A stretch of DNA of 64,000 bases from Rhizobium sp. 32-5/1 (lineage in GTDB: Bacteria; Pseudomonadota; Alphaproteobacteria; Rhizobiales; Rhizobiaceae): contig NZ_CP120638.1 in NCBI RefSeq assembly GCF_029537235.1, positions 1,984,001 to 2,048,000 on the forward strand, in the 5' to 3' direction. Each line of letters begins with the position of its first letter. Position 1 is the first letter of the stretch. This document shows, piece by piece, positions 1 to 8,615 of this stretch. Position numbers and translations under genes: made by a program. The notes below the pieces were generated by a model. The model saw only the letters and a program-made list of their open reading frames with translations, was not told the origin of the DNA and made no database searches.

Positions 1-2
1 CT

Positions 3-611
3 TTCGTATTCTTGGCCGTCGGCGCATTCTATATTTTCGGTCTCGGCTACCTCGGTGAAAAACCTCTGCCGATGCGTATCCTGGCCACGATCACCATCGC
101 CTATCTCGGTTTCTATGCACCGAATATCTTTGTTTCAAATGCTGTCTCCAAGCGCCAGCATTCGATCACCCGGGCATGGCCAGACGCGCTCGACCTGCTG
201 CTGATCTGCGTCGAATCCGGTATCTCGATGGAAATCGCCATGAAGCGTGTGGCAGATGAAATCGCGGCGCAATCAACAGCGCTGGCTGAAGAACTCGTGC
301 TGACTACGGCAGAACTCTCCTTCCTGCCGGATCGTCGCGTCGCGCTGGAAAACCTGGGCACCCGGACCGGTCTCGATTCGGTCAGGGCCGTGATGCAGGC
401 GCTGATCCAGGCCGATCGCTACGGTACGCCGATCGCACAGGCGCTGCGAGTTCTCGCGCAGGAAAGCCGCGACCAGCGCATGAACGAGGCGGAAAAGAAG
501 GCGGCCGCCCTGCCGCCGAAACTGACCGTACCGATGATCCTGTTCTTCCTGCCGGTCCTGATCGCCGTCATTCTCGGACCGGCTGGCATCCAGGTTTCCG
601 ACAAGTTCTGA
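3..611 (+). CDS. tadC: Tad pilus assembly membrane protein TadC, 5' end outside window
   Basis: This is the C-terminal part (about 202 residues) of a type II secretion F-domain protein. The reading frame is open to the left edge, so the start lies outside the window. A membrane stretch near the beginning is followed by the cytoplasmic F domain (core near RAWPDALDLLLICVESG), and the protein ends in a hydrophobic segment (TVPMILFFLPVLIAVILG) before a short tail. In Tad/Flp systems TadC pairs with TadB as the inner-membrane platform on which the TadA ATPase acts to assemble the pilus. Last position in a tad operon would be normal, and no tad gene follows here. TadC is preferred over TadB because of the short tail after the last membrane segment; this is inference. 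Confidence 0.8.
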   Translation, partial: FVFLAVGAFYIFGLGYLGEKPLPMRILATITIAYLGFYAPNIFVSNAVSKRQHSITRAWPDALDLLLICVESGISMEIAMKRVADEIAAQSTALAEELVLTTAELSFLPDRRVALENLGTRTGLDSVRAVMQALIQADRYGTPIAQALRVLAQESRDQRMNEAEKKAAALPPKLTVPMILFFLPVLIAVILGPAGIQVSDKF

Positions 612-711
612 CCTTACTCCCGGCAAACTGCCGAAGCGGTAGGCGATGACGGTGCTTTATGCTAGGCGTCGCGCTCACACGAGCGCACCGCCATATTGCA
701 TGGAGACGATC

Positions 712-921
712 ATGACGACCGAACAGACACGCCTCATACAACTCGAAGAGACGGTTGCGCATCAGACCAAGACCATCGAGGAGCTTTCCGACCAGCTGGC
801 GGAGCAATGGACGGTTGTCGAGCAGGTCCGCGCCAAGCTTGACCGCCTGACCGAGCGTTTTCTCACCCTTGAAGAGCAAAGCATAGACGCACCCGCGAAC
901 GCCCCTCCCCCGCATTATTGA
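712..921 (+). CDS. slyX: SlyX family protein
   Basis: A 69-residue, highly charged protein with a heptad pattern (TRLIQLEETVAHQTKTIEEL) and a short proline-rich tail ending PPHY. Size, coiled-coil character and the P-rich HY end fit SlyX, a small family of unknown function found across Proteobacteria. ATG at 712 is chosen because GGAGACG lies just upstream; an in-frame ATG at 700 would lack a good ribosome site. The gene stands alone between tadC and a convergent binding-protein gene. Confidence 0.8.
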   Translation: MTTEQTRLIQLEETVAHQTKTIEELSDQLAEQWTVVEQVRAKLDRLTERFLTLEEQSIDAPANAPPPHY

Positions 922-956
922 ACGCTGTCGTTGGATAATCCGGACGGGACAAAGAA

Positions 957-983
957 AACCGCCGGTCCTTAGGACCGGCGGTT
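957..983. terminator. Stem-loop terminator between convergent slyX and BMP gene
   Basis: A perfect 12-bp inverted repeat, AACCGCCGGTCC and its complement, encloses a 3-nt loop. On the minus strand it is followed by a T-rich run (GGTTTTCTTT), so it should mainly stop transcription of the BMP gene. It can also block read-through from slyX. Confidence 0.85.
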
Positions 984-1010
984 CATCAGCAGACAGGATT
1001 GGCGACGACC

Positions 1011-2002
1011 TTAGTAAGGGCAGGCCTCGTCGGACATGTAGTCGTGAATCTGAATCGTACCTGCGATAATGTCAGCCTTGGCCTTTTCGACGGCTGCAGC
1101 CATTTCCGGGGTGATCAGGGCCTTGTTGTTGTCGTCGAGTGCATAGCCGACGCCATCTTCCTTCAGGCCGAGATTGGAAATACCGAAGGCATAGGTGTCA
1201 TCCTTGGCGGACTTGAACGCATCATAGACGGCGACATCGACGCGCTTCAGCATCGAGGTCAGAACCTTGCCCGGCTGCATGCCGTTCTGGTTCGAGTCCA
1301 CACCGATCCCGAGTTTGCCGGCATCTGCCGCTGCCTGAAGAACACCCACACCGGTTCCGCCCGCTGCGTGGTAGACAACATCCGAACCCTGGTCGATCTG
1401 CGACTTGGCAATTTCGCCACCCTTGACCGGATCGTTCCACGCATCTGGCGTCGTGCCAGTGAATGCTTCAAGCACTTTGACGTCCGCGCCGGTCGACTTT
1501 GCTCCGCCAACATAGCCGCATGAGAACTTGTGGATCAGCGGAATGTCCATGCCGCCGACGAAGCTGACGGTCTTTGTCTTGGAAGCCAGGCCAGCGAGAA
1601 CGCCGACGAGGTATGAGCCTTCCTGCTCCTTGAACACGACGGACTTCACGTTCGGCAGATCGACAACCATGTCGATGATTGCAAACTTGGTGTCCTTGTA
1701 TTCCGGAGCGACCTTTTCAAGCGCTGCGGCCCAGGAGAAACCGGCCATGACGATGGGGTTGTTGCCGTCGCCAGCAAAGCGGCGAAGTGCCTGCTCACGC
1801 TGCGCGTCGTTGGCAATTTCGAACTCGCGATATTCGATGCCGCTTTCGGCCTTAAACTTCTCGGCGCCGTTAAAGGCTGCCTCGTTGAAGGATTTGTCGA
1901 ACTTGCCGCCCAGATCATAGATGATCGCGGGCTTGATATCGGCGGCCAGCGCTGTCGCCGACATCATCGAAAAAGCAAGGAGACCGAGGAGGGTTTTTTC
2001 AT
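1011..2002 (-). CDS. BMP/PnrA-type nucleoside-binding lipoprotein-family ABC substrate-binding protein (frame break at start)
   Basis: Solute-binding protein of the basic membrane protein (BMP/PnrA) family, which delivers nucleosides or purine-like compounds to an ABC importer in the periplasm. The body is complete: IIYDLGGKFDKSFNEAAF, VMAGFSWAAALEKVAPEY, VGVLAGLASKT and a conserved end DEACPY. The natural ATG, with an AGGG site upstream, is at 2002-2000, but the following run of six A (1994-1999 on the plus strand) puts it one base out of frame. Seven A would give a normal signal peptide starting MKKTLLGLLAF and 330 residues in total. No in-frame start gives a sensible secretion signal. No permease or ATPase gene is adjacent, so the protein is an orphan here. 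Function is confident; the exact ligand is not known. Confidence 0.85.
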
Positions 2003-2038
2003 TGTGCAGCCCTGTTGTTGCTATTGATCTTGTTGGGT

Positions 2039-2108
2039 CCTCCCGCAAGCTCCTCTTTCGGGAGCGTGTCTGCGGTACCACCACTCCCGCACGGGAGGCT
2101 TGGCTGGG
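2039..2108 (-). promoter_or_regulatory. GC-rich leader with alternative hairpins ahead of the BMP gene
   Basis: In the 180-nt upstream region of the BMP gene, CTCCCG occurs at 2040-2045 and 2094-2099, and its complement CGGGAG at 2059-2064 and 2102-2107. Several mutually exclusive pairings are therefore possible in the transcript. The stretch between this leader and the msrA terminator is AT-rich and is the likely promoter. No known riboswitch class was recognised. The regulatory role is inference. Confidence 0.35.
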
Positions 2109-2179
2109 CAGCATCCTTGCATGCCTTCCACAAAAATTCACCCGAAATTTTTCAATTGGTAAAAAAAGATCATCAATGC

Positions 2180-2207
2180 AAAAAACCGGCAAAAATACCG
2201 GTTTTTT
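2180..2207. terminator. Terminator downstream of msrA
   Basis: AAAAAACCGG and its exact complement CCGGTTTTTT enclose an 8-nt A-rich loop. The hairpin is flanked by T runs on either strand. It lies 30 bases beyond the msrA stop and separates msrA from the BMP gene, both on the minus strand. Confidence 0.85.
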
Positions 2208-2236
2208 GAACGTTCAGATCAAAATTTGACCGGAGA

Positions 2237-2890
2237 TCAGGCACCGATCGGGCAACTGACCCCGGTACCCTTGAGCCCGCAATAGCCACGCGGATTCTTG
2301 GCCAGGTATTGCTGATGCTCGGCCTCGGCAAAATAGAACCGACCCGCCATTTCGATTTCCGTCGTCACCTTGCCGGTATGACCAGCCTTGGTCAAAGCCG
2401 CCTGGAAAAGGTCTCGCGCAGCTCTCGCCTCCGCCAGTTGCTCGTCGTCACGGACATAGATCGCCGAACGATAGGTGGTGCCGATATCGTTGCCCTGGCG
2501 CATGCCCTGGGTCGGATCGTGCTCCTCGAAGAAGATCTTGAGGATATCAGCAAACGCGACCTTCGCCGGATCGTAGACAACCAGAACCACTTCCGTGTGG
2601 CCGGTAAGCCCCGTGGTTGTTTCCTGATAGGTCGGGTTCTTCGTATAGCCACCGGCATACCCGACCGCCGTCACATGGACGCCAGGCACCTGCCAGAGCA
2701 GACGCTCGGCTCCCCAGAAGCAACCCATGCCGAGCTCCACTTGCTTGTAGCCGGAGGGATACGGCCCCTTCAGGGCGTGTCCATTGACAAAATGGGTGGC
2801 TGATGTCGGGATTTCGGTCTCGCGTCCCGCAAGCGCCGTATCTGCGTCCGGCATCGCCGTCTTCTTGTTGAACATGTCGATCAGGAACAT
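2237..2890 (-). CDS. msrA: Peptide-methionine (S)-S-oxide reductase MsrA
   Basis: Cytoplasmic repair enzyme that reduces the S-epimer of methionine sulfoxide in proteins, using thioredoxin. The protein is 217 residues. The catalytic motif GCFWG has its active cysteine at about residue 57, and the family blocks [20 protein letters not shown] and EEHDPTQ follow. The C-terminal resolving-cysteine region is [14 protein letters not shown] at 2890 follows AAGGAGACAGCC, a strong ribosome site; the open frame upstream has no support. The 50-residue N-terminal extension before the fold is usual for the long alphaproteobacterial type. It is a single-gene unit with its own terminator. Confidence 0.95.
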   Translation of the reverse strand: MFLIDMFNKKTAMPDADTALAGRETEIPTSATHFVNGHALKGPYPSGYKQVELGMGCFWGAERLLWQVPGVHVTAVGYAGGYTKNPTYQETTTGLTGHTEVVLVVYDPAKVAFADILKIFFEEHDPTQGMRQGNDIGTTYRSAIYVRDDEQLAEARAARDLFQAALTKAGHTGKVTTEIEMAGRFYFAEAEHQQYLAKNPRGYCGLKGTGVSCPIGA

Positions 2891-2977
2891 GGCTGTCTCC
2901 TTGTCATACTGACATTCTGACCGGTCATAGGGCCGGCACAACTATCGAATCTTAAAATCTGACGATCATCTTGACCC

Positions 2978-3295
2978 TCAGGCCGAGAACCGGCCGGCAG
3001 GGGCCGGACGCCGATAGGCGAGCATCCACAACAGCAACGCAAAAGCGAAAAGCACCGCGAAGGCCGGCTGAACGAGCAGCCAACGGATGGACCGCGTCCA
3101 CATCGCCGGCTCCGCCTGCGCCTTTTCCAGCGACTGGACGGTGTCCAGCGCACTCTGCCCAATAGAGGCGACAGCAACGCCGAGCGGCGTGAGGACAACC
3201 TCGGATGCGGACACCGACTGGATTGTGTCCACCGAAGCGATCAGCACGCCGACCACCAGGAAGACAAAGCTCAACATCCTCAGCAGGAAACGCAT
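2978..3295 (-). CDS. Small hypothetical membrane protein
   Basis: A 105-residue protein starting MRFLLRMLSFVFLVVG, with one hydrophobic segment at residues 3-20 and another near residues 75-95 (LLVQPAFAVLFAFALLLWML). The two are joined by a loop of about 50 residues rich in S, V and A, with a charged turn. The family is not recognised beyond being a conserved-looking two-span rhizobial protein. The start at 3295 places the first hydrophobic segment at the N-terminus; the open frame further upstream reads like non-coding sequence. It lies on the same strand as msrA, 87 bases upstream of it. Confidence 0.6.
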   Translation of the reverse strand: MRFLLRMLSFVFLVVGVLIASVDTIQSVSASEVVLTPLGVAVASIGQSALDTVQSLEKAQAEPAMWTRSIRWLLVQPAFAVLFAFALLLWMLAYRRPAPAGRFSA

Positions 3296-3600
3296 GCAGT
3301 CTTCACCCCCGACCACGCGCTGTGGCCATCCTTCGAAGCGTCCGGCGCTCTCATCGAAACAAGAAATAGGGGCACCGGGCCGCGAGTGCAATGTGCGCTT
3401 CAAGGCTACGCCGTCACAAGAAGTCAAATAACTGTCAGAATTCAGTTGATCCCTTGGAATTCATCGGTATATATCGCGCCGGTCCGCTGGTTTGCACCAT
3501 GCGACACCAAACGGGCTGGCCCTGGCCGCCCGATGCTCCGAAGAAAGCCTTCAGCTTTGCTTCAAATCCCCCGGCCTAACCACCGGAGGATCGATAAAAC

Positions 3601-3690
3601 GGACAGGTGGCCGAGTGGTTTAAGGCGCACGCCTGGAAAGTGTGTGTGCGTGAGAGCGTACCGCGGGTTCGAATCCCGCCCTGTCCGCCA
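3601..3690 (+). tRNA. tRNA-Ser (anticodon GGA)
   Basis: A 90-nt class II tRNA. The acceptor arms GGACAGG and CCTGTCC pair perfectly, the anticodon loop CTGGAAA gives GGA, a long variable arm follows, and the T arm is GCGGGTTCGAATCCCGC. G73 and an encoded CCA end lie at 3687-3690. It reads UCC and UCU serine codons. Confidence 0.97.
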
Positions 3691-3736
3691 TTTTTTCTTG
3701 TTGATGTTTCCCCTCACCCCTGGCCAATTCGCTCCC

Positions 3737-4111
3737 TCATTCGGGCATGCCGAAATGATCGAGAATGATCTTCACGTTGCGGCGGTGCGATTTGAAGTAG
3801 AGGTCGAAGATATCACCAACCAACGGGACGCTACCGACCAAACCGTCGAGCGCCACGTTGGAGACCATGCGGGCTAGCTTATGGGAGGGAACGCCAAGCC
3901 TGCGCGCCTCGTTGACGATGTAGAGCCCCACAAGAGCGCCGCCGGCATCGCCGGCGATCGGCAACAAGCCCAGAATCGAATCCGCCCCCAGACGGATGCT
4001 TGTGCCCGGCACATGGATGGCCGTGTCCATTACCCTCGCGAGTTGGCGCAAACGATTGAGCCTCTTCAGGTCGATATCGGTGAGGGGACTGAAAATCTCT
4101 TCGCGTTTCAT
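3737..4111 (-). CDS. DUF4112 domain-containing protein
   Basis: A 124-residue protein matching the DUF4112 pattern. An N-terminal charged helix (LKRLNRLRQLARVMDTAI) leads to IRLGADSILGLLPIAGDAGG, a second hydrophobic stretch VSNVALDGLVGSVPLVGDIF, and FKSHRRNVKIILDHF at the end. The repeated LLPI/GD and VPLVGD turns within hydrophobic helices suggest a small membrane-associated protein. The family has no assigned biochemical role. It starts at ATG 4111 and ends 47 bases from the tRNA-Ser gene, which is on the opposite strand. Confidence 0.85.
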   Translation of the reverse strand: MKREEIFSPLTDIDLKRLNRLRQLARVMDTAIHVPGTSIRLGADSILGLLPIAGDAGGALVGLYIVNEARRLGVPSHKLARMVSNVALDGLVGSVPLVGDIFDLYFKSHRRNVKIILDHFGMPE

Positions 4112-4182
4112 AAGAACTCCTGCTGGTCAGAGCCAGCAATGGTCATGGCGCGTCAAAGTTCCGCGCCCTTCACTGTTCTTCG

Positions 4183-4599
4183 TCACCGCTTGCGGAGCTC
4201 AGGCTCGACCTTGATGGCCGTATCTCCGACGAAAACGATGACGAAGCCGCCACTTGCATCAATGTCTGCGGCCCATTGCTGCAGATCTTCCCAATACGGC
4301 GCTTGCATGTAGGCATCCGGCTGGGCCGGATCAACGAGCACGGTGATTTGCGGCCCCTGCGCATAGACCATCATATGCGCGAGGGTGGGTTCCCACGCGG
4401 GAGCCATCGATACATCCGTTATCCAGCGGCAGTGGAAGTCCGCGCAGAGTTGGGGGCGATCAGCATAGACGAGGCATCCCACGCCCGGTGCGCAGTGACG
4501 ACAGACGGTATTCGCCGGTTTTGCCAGCGCATCGATATCGGGCAGAATGCAACAGAGAGAACACGCAGCGCAGGATCGCCCGGGCACGATATGGCTCAT
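4183..4599 (-). CDS. Cysteine-cluster protein, YkgJ-like zinc/iron-chelating domain
   Basis: A 138-residue protein with an N-terminal metal-binding cluster. CAACSLCC at about residues 10-17 is followed by CRHCAPGVGC and then CADFHCRW, the order seen in the YkgJ/CxxCxxCC zinc- or iron-chelating family. The C-terminal half (ITVLVDPAQPD, FVIVFVGDTAIKVEPELRKR) is a small alpha/beta part with no cysteines. The start at 4599 (MSHIVPG) is preferred to the upstream MNR start but cannot be proven. The function is unknown; the family is assumed to bind a metal or cluster. Confidence 0.7.
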   Translation of the reverse strand: MSHIVPGRSCAACSLCCILPDIDALAKPANTVCRHCAPGVGCLVYADRPQLCADFHCRWITDVSMAPAWEPTLAHMMVYAQGPQITVLVDPAQPDAYMQAPYWEDLQQWAADIDASGGFVIVFVGDTAIKVEPELRKR

Positions 4600-4723
4600 T
4601 CGGTTCACTCGTTTGCGCGAAGGAGAGCCACGGAACGTGGCTGCAACAACCTTCGCAACCCCGCTGACTTATCGCGCGGCTGCGCCGAATGCAAAAGGGA
4701 AGAACGCGTTTGCCTCAGAGGCG

Positions 4724-4993
4724 TCAATTCGGCTTGACGCGGACCTCGACGCGGTTTTCGACCAAATGGACGCCGATGACAGACGCTGCCGCGTCCTCGA
4801 TACACCCGCGCTCCGCTTCGCAGGAGACATATCCTGTCAGCACGACCATCCGATCGAGCGCGAAGACGGACAGTTCAGAGGTATCGACAAGGGCGACATA
4901 ACGGATATAGCGCAAGACCTTCTGCGCCAGATCGTCGCCAGAAAGATGCGGATCATCGTCCGGATGGGAAAAACCCTGAATATACGGAACCAT
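4724..4993 (-). CDS. Small BON-domain protein under stress-sigma control
   Basis: An 89-residue protein. After a polar N-terminus (IQGFSHPDDDPHLSGDDL) comes one BON domain: LAQKVLRYIRYVALVDTSEL, VVLTGYVSCEAE, then ASVIGVHLVENRVEVRV. BON domains are about 60-residue folds, usually tied to envelope or osmotic-stress functions. There is no signal peptide, so a cytoplasmic location is likely. Start ATG is at 4993. A near-perfect sigma-EcfG promoter sits 27-51 bases upstream, which supports both the gene and a role in the general stress response. Confidence 0.8.
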   Translation of the reverse strand: MVPYIQGFSHPDDDPHLSGDDLAQKVLRYIRYVALVDTSELSVFALDRMVVLTGYVSCEAERGCIEDAAASVIGVHLVENRVEVRVKPN

Positions 4994-5019
4994 GACGCCA
5001 CCCCCTGCTTGTGGGACTG

Positions 5020-5044
5020 AACGTGTCGCCGTGCTGAATGTTCC
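5020..5044 (-). promoter_or_regulatory. Sigma-EcfG (general stress response) promoter
   Basis: On the minus strand GGAAC (5044-5040) is followed after exactly 16 bases by CGTT (5023-5020). This is the consensus -35/-10 pair of alphaproteobacterial EcfG sigma factors. Placement gives a leader of roughly 20 bases to the BON-domain gene start at 4993. Confidence 0.75.
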
Positions 5045-5084
5045 ATTCGATAAAGCGTATAAACGCCGTTGCCTGCGGGAGGTG

Positions 5085-5339
5085 TTAGTGCGATGGCCTG
5101 ACATGGATGAGCGCCTCGACGGCGGCTGCAATGAAGTCCTGGCGGGCGTAATCTGCCGGCTGCATGCCATTGAGGACATAGCCGCACATGCGAATGGCAG
5201 CCTTGTATGCCTTGCCGTCGTGGACGGGCCAGCGGTCAAGCAGGCATTCCGCGGCCTCGCGCGTATTATGGATGAACCTGTATTTGCCGATTTCGTCGAG
5301 TTCCAGCACGACGGGCTCCTGCCACCATTTTTCATTCAT
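5085..5339 (-). CDS. DUF982 domain-containing protein
   Basis: An 84-residue protein of the DUF982 family, which is expanded in Rhizobiaceae. It shows the typical layout: W-rich start, VVLELDEIGKYRFIHNTREA, AECLLDRWP, then KAYKAAIRMCGYVLNG and an amphipathic end helix. The family has no known activity. ATG at 5339 is used; a GTG one codon upstream is possible. A GGGAGGGG stretch upstream is the likely ribosome site. It lies on the same strand as the BON and HWE kinase genes, in a region that looks stress-related. Confidence 0.85.
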   Translation of the reverse strand: MNEKWWQEPVVLELDEIGKYRFIHNTREAAECLLDRWPVHDGKAYKAAIRMCGYVLNGMQPADYARQDFIAAAVEALIHVRPSH

Positions 5340-5557
5340 CACAAACGCCCCTCCCCTGGCGCTGCGCGTCGGACAGGACGCGCCAAATTTGTCTAATCGT
5401 CTCGCGTCAAATGATTTTCTTCAAACGCGTCCGGTTCCAGAGGCTCTTGAGTAAGTACAATCGCACGCATTTCTTGCGCGAAAATGGCGACAACAGCACC
5501 CTCTTGACCAGCATCCCGCAACGAAATTCCGGTGATCCGGACGAAGGCGCTCGTCTT

Positions 5558-6558
5558 TTACCTGGCCAGCTTTTCGCCTTTCAGCCGCAGAGTAACCACA
5601 ACTCCCTTCGGCGACCAGTCGTAGGTGATGGTGCCACCGAGTTGGCCCGATACACTTCGGTTGAGCAGCTTGCTTCCATAGCCCCCTGCGCTATCCGGAG
5701 GCTCCACCGTCGGCCCCCTCGCTCCGTCCAAGTCAGCGTAACCTCATCATCGTCCGTCAAGCCGGAAAGATCGAGTATCCCTGTATCCATGGAGAGCGCG
5801 CCGTACTTCAGCGAATTCGTCGCCAATTCGTGAAAAATGAGAGACAAGGCTGTTGCCGCCGCCTCGCCGACGCCCATGCGAGGAACTGCAACCCGGATGC
5901 GGCCTTTGAAAGCCCCCAAATCCTCGTAAGGGGACAGCAGGACCGACAGGAGATCGCCCAATAGGGCCGCATGTCCCTGGCTGCCGGGAATTGGCCGCAC
6001 AAGATCATGCGCTCGGCCAAGGGCCGTCAATCGCCCCGTTAGCTCCTGGGCCATTTCCTTGGCGGTTGTCGTCGATTGCGAGGTAATGTTGGTAAGCCCG
6101 ACGGCAATGGCCAGCAGATTTTTGACGCGGTGACTCATTTCGCCGGCGAGCAGTTCATTGCCTTCCTCAGCCTGCTTGCGTCCGGTAACGTCCAGAAACA
6201 CGCCGAACATCTGCCCCTCGTGGAGAGCGTCGTCGTCGCCTAAACCCCGCGCTGAAATCCATCGAATTTCCTCTGCAACCATGATGCGGAAATCGATCTC
6301 GTAGGCCCCGACAATTCCGCGCGTCGCCGTGAATGCAGCGCGCACCCGATCTCGATCGGCCGGGTGAATATGCGCGGAAAGATCTTCGAATTTCACCTCG
6401 CCGCTTTTGACAAGCCCCCAAAGGTTGAAAGCCTGTTCGTCCATCGCAAAGCGGTCGTCGGCAACGCTCCAAGACCAAAGAGCGACGCCGGCCGCGTGGA
6501 TGGCGCGCCGCAAGTTCTCCGGCTTCCAGAGAGGGTGGTGAGGATCGCTAAAGGGCAT
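5558..6558 (-). CDS. PAS-HWE family sensor histidine kinase (frame broken near C-terminus)
   Basis: Soluble sensor kinase. A PAS domain covers about residues 20-130 (WSVADDRFAMDEQAFNLWG, AHIHPADRDRV, DFRIMVAEEIRWISARG). The HWE kinase part has the phospho-accepting histidine in GEMSHRVKNLLAIAVGL, the N box FHELATNSLKYGALS and the W-x-E motif TLTWTERG. One base is missing from a C run at 5714-5718. With six instead of five, the frame continues through the missing G box and ends at 5558, giving 333 residues; as read, it ends at 5581 with a meaningless tail. HWE kinases commonly feed the PhyR/EcfG stress pathway. No response regulator is adjacent. Confidence 0.85.
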
Positions 6559-6806
6559 GGGCGCATCTTTCCAGGAACGAAATCATCACTTGAACGCAAA
6601 CAACTATCGCAAAATGCCACGGAGGGGCCAGAAATTTACGACATGGCCAACCAAGTGCACTGAAGCGCACCGATTGATAAAGCGGAGTGCTGCATAATTG
6701 GCCACGCTCTGATGAGCGCTATCCTGCCGGATAATTTATGAAAACGATTCCGGTCAAGAGATTTATGCATTAAGGCGGTTGTCTGCCTCCACGGGATCCG
6801 TGCCTG

Positions 6807-7751
6807 ATGTCCGATGTCTTCCTCAATGTCGTTCCGATTTTCGTTCTCATTCTTGCAGGATGGCTGATCGTCCGGTTTCAGTACCTCAAAGCCTCCGTTG
6901 GCGATGCGCTGGGGGATTTCGTTTTCCGGGTGGCCGTCCCCGTTCTCCTGTTTCGAACCATCGCCGAGGCCGATTTTCGCGATGGTTCGCCCTGGCCCCT
7001 CTGGGTCGCCTATTTTTCCGGCGTCGCAATCACCTGGACGCTTGGTCACGTCGCAGCCACTTTGTTGTTCGGCAAGGATGCGCGCATCGGCGTATTGGCC
7101 GGCGTATCCTCCGCCTTTGCAAACACGGTCTTCATCGGCCTGCCGCTCGTTTCGCGTAGCGTCGGCGAAGAAGGCATCGTTGCGATCTCAATCCTGCTGT
7201 CCGTCCATTTGCCTGTCATGATGATTGCCGGCACGATCCTGATGGAGCGGGCCGAGCGCAAAGTGAGCGGCAAGCCGGGACAGAGCCCGCTGAAACTGCT
7301 GAAGGGGATCGGCCGCAATCTGGTCCGCAATCCGCTGGTCATCGGCCTTGCCTTTGGGGCGCTCGCCCATCTGGTCGGGATACCGCTCGGTGGACCCGTA
7401 AAGATCGTCGTCGATCAGCTTGCCGGCGTCGCCGCACCGGCAGCACTGATCTCGATCGGTATGGCGCTCGACAAGTACGGCCTCTCGGGAAACATCGGCA
7501 TGGCATCCGTCACGAGCGTGCTGAAACTCGTTGTGTTTCCGGCATGCGTCTATGGCGCCTGCCAGTTGCTAGGCCTCAACCAAAGCTGGACAGCGGCTTT
7601 GGTGCTCACCTCATCGGTTCCGACAGGTGTCAATGCCTGGCTGATCGCCAACCATTTCAATGTCGGGCACGGCCTTGCCTCCTCGACGATCACGCTGACC
7701 ACGGCGCTGGGCGTGCTCTCTGTCTCCGCCTGGGCCTACATCCTGCTGTAG
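6807..7751 (+). CDS. AEC family auxin/malonate-type transporter
   Basis: A 314-residue integral membrane protein with about ten hydrophobic segments in two similar halves, typical of the auxin efflux carrier (AEC) family. Recognisable stretches are VVPIFVLILAGWLIVRF at the start, FANTVFIGLPLVSR in the first half and LTSSVPTGVNAWLIANHF in the second. Members move organic anions such as malonate or malate; the substrate here cannot be told. ATG at 6807 is preceded by a 248-base upstream region with no recognised element. It converges on the cytochrome c gene, with a shared terminator between them. Confidence 0.9.
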   Translation: MSDVFLNVVPIFVLILAGWLIVRFQYLKASVGDALGDFVFRVAVPVLLFRTIAEADFRDGSPWPLWVAYFSGVAITWTLGHVAATLLFGKDARIGVLAGVSSAFANTVFIGLPLVSRSVGEEGIVAISILLSVHLPVMMIAGTILMERAERKVSGKPGQSPLKLLKGIGRNLVRNPLVIGLAFGALAHLVGIPLGGPVKIVVDQLAGVAAPAALISIGMALDKYGLSGNIGMASVTSVLKLVVFPACVYGACQLLGLNQSWTAALVLTSSVPTGVNAWLIANHFNVGHGLASSTITLTTALGVLSVSAWAYILL

Positions 7752-7763
7752 ACGCCGGACAGC

Positions 7764-7791
7764 AAAAAGCCCGGCGCGAACCGGGCTTTTT
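7764..7791. terminator. Bidirectional terminator
   Basis: AAAAAGCCCGG, a 6-nt loop and CCGGGCTTTTT form a perfect hairpin with a T run on both strands. It sits between the convergent AEC transporter and cytochrome c genes. Confidence 0.9.
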
Positions 7792-7821
7792 GTCATCGGT
7801 GAATAAAGTTTGGCGAGGCTA

Positions 7822-8460
7822 TCAGTTCGCCGGAGCTGTACCTTCGACAGCCGGCTTTTCGCCTTCTGCCGCGGGCTTGGCTGCATCGCCTTCGGCGGCG
7901 GGCGTTGCGGCTGCAGACGCTTCCGGTAGCGGAGCTGGCGCATCGGCCTGCTCGCGCAGATAGGCGATCAGGTTAGCGCGTTCATCCGGCTTCTTGACGC
8001 CCGCGAAACCCATGGCCGTACCCGGCACATGCTTCTTCGGTGCTTCAATGAAAAAGCTCAGATGATCATAATCCCAGGCCTTGTTGGCTTCTGCAAAGGT
8101 CTTCATGCCGGCCGAATAGGCAAAGCCCTCATGCGCGGCAATGGGACGATCGACAATACCCCAGAGACCGGGGCCGACCTTGTTCGGTCCGCCCTTCTCG
8201 ATGGTATGACAGCTTGCGCATTTCTTGAAGACGGTCGCGCCGGCCGTTGCATCGGCTCCAGCGAGAAGCGGCTTGATATCGACTTCGGCAACTTCCGCAG
8301 CACCGCCGGCCTCGGCTGTTCCCTCTTCCGCGATGATCGCGAAGCCTTCCTTTTCAGGAGCTTCCGAGTGGAAGACGCCTTCCGATGCAATCGACACGGA
8401 CATCAGTACGAAGACTGTGCCCAAAAAGGCACCCACACCCATGTTCACATACGAGTTCAT
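7822..8460 (-). CDS. Membrane-anchored c-type cytochrome (CycM-like)
   Basis: A 212-residue protein. Residues 1-25 ([20 protein letters not shown]) form an uncleaved signal anchor. A linker rich in A and E leads to a class I cytochrome c domain with heme site [18 protein letters not shown], and a distal methionine in [14 protein letters not shown]. The C-terminus is a low-complexity A/P/E tail. CycM-type proteins carry electrons from the bc1 complex to terminal oxidases in the periplasm. ATG at 8460 fits the anchor; the longer open frame upstream does not. It is divergent from kdsB. Confidence 0.9.
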   Translation of the reverse strand: MNSYVNMGVGAFLGTVFVLMSVSIASEGVFHSEAPEKEGFAIIAEEGTAEAGGAAEVAEVDIKPLLAGADATAGATVFKKCASCHTIEKGGPNKVGPGLWGIVDRPIAAHEGFAYSAGMKTFAEANKAWDYDHLSFFIEAPKKHVPGTAMGFAGVKKPDERANLIAYLREQADAPAPLPEASAAATPAAEGDAAKPAAEGEKPAVEGTAPAN

Positions 8461-8615
8461 CTGCAAACGCTCCCCTTGCGGCTGGCACAAACTTATGCCT
8501 GCCCATCTTGAAATCGCGCGGAACCTATGTCTTTTGGCTCTGCGTTGCAACAGAGATTATCCACGCTGGACTGAGACCTTTTGACACTTTTCCGGTGCGT
8601 TTTGAAGGCCAAAGC

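Noticed and set aside
6574..6600. GGAAC upstream of the HWE kinase as an EcfG promoter
   Set aside because: It is on the plus strand, away from the minus-strand kinase gene, and the bases 16 downstream are CGCA, not CGTT.
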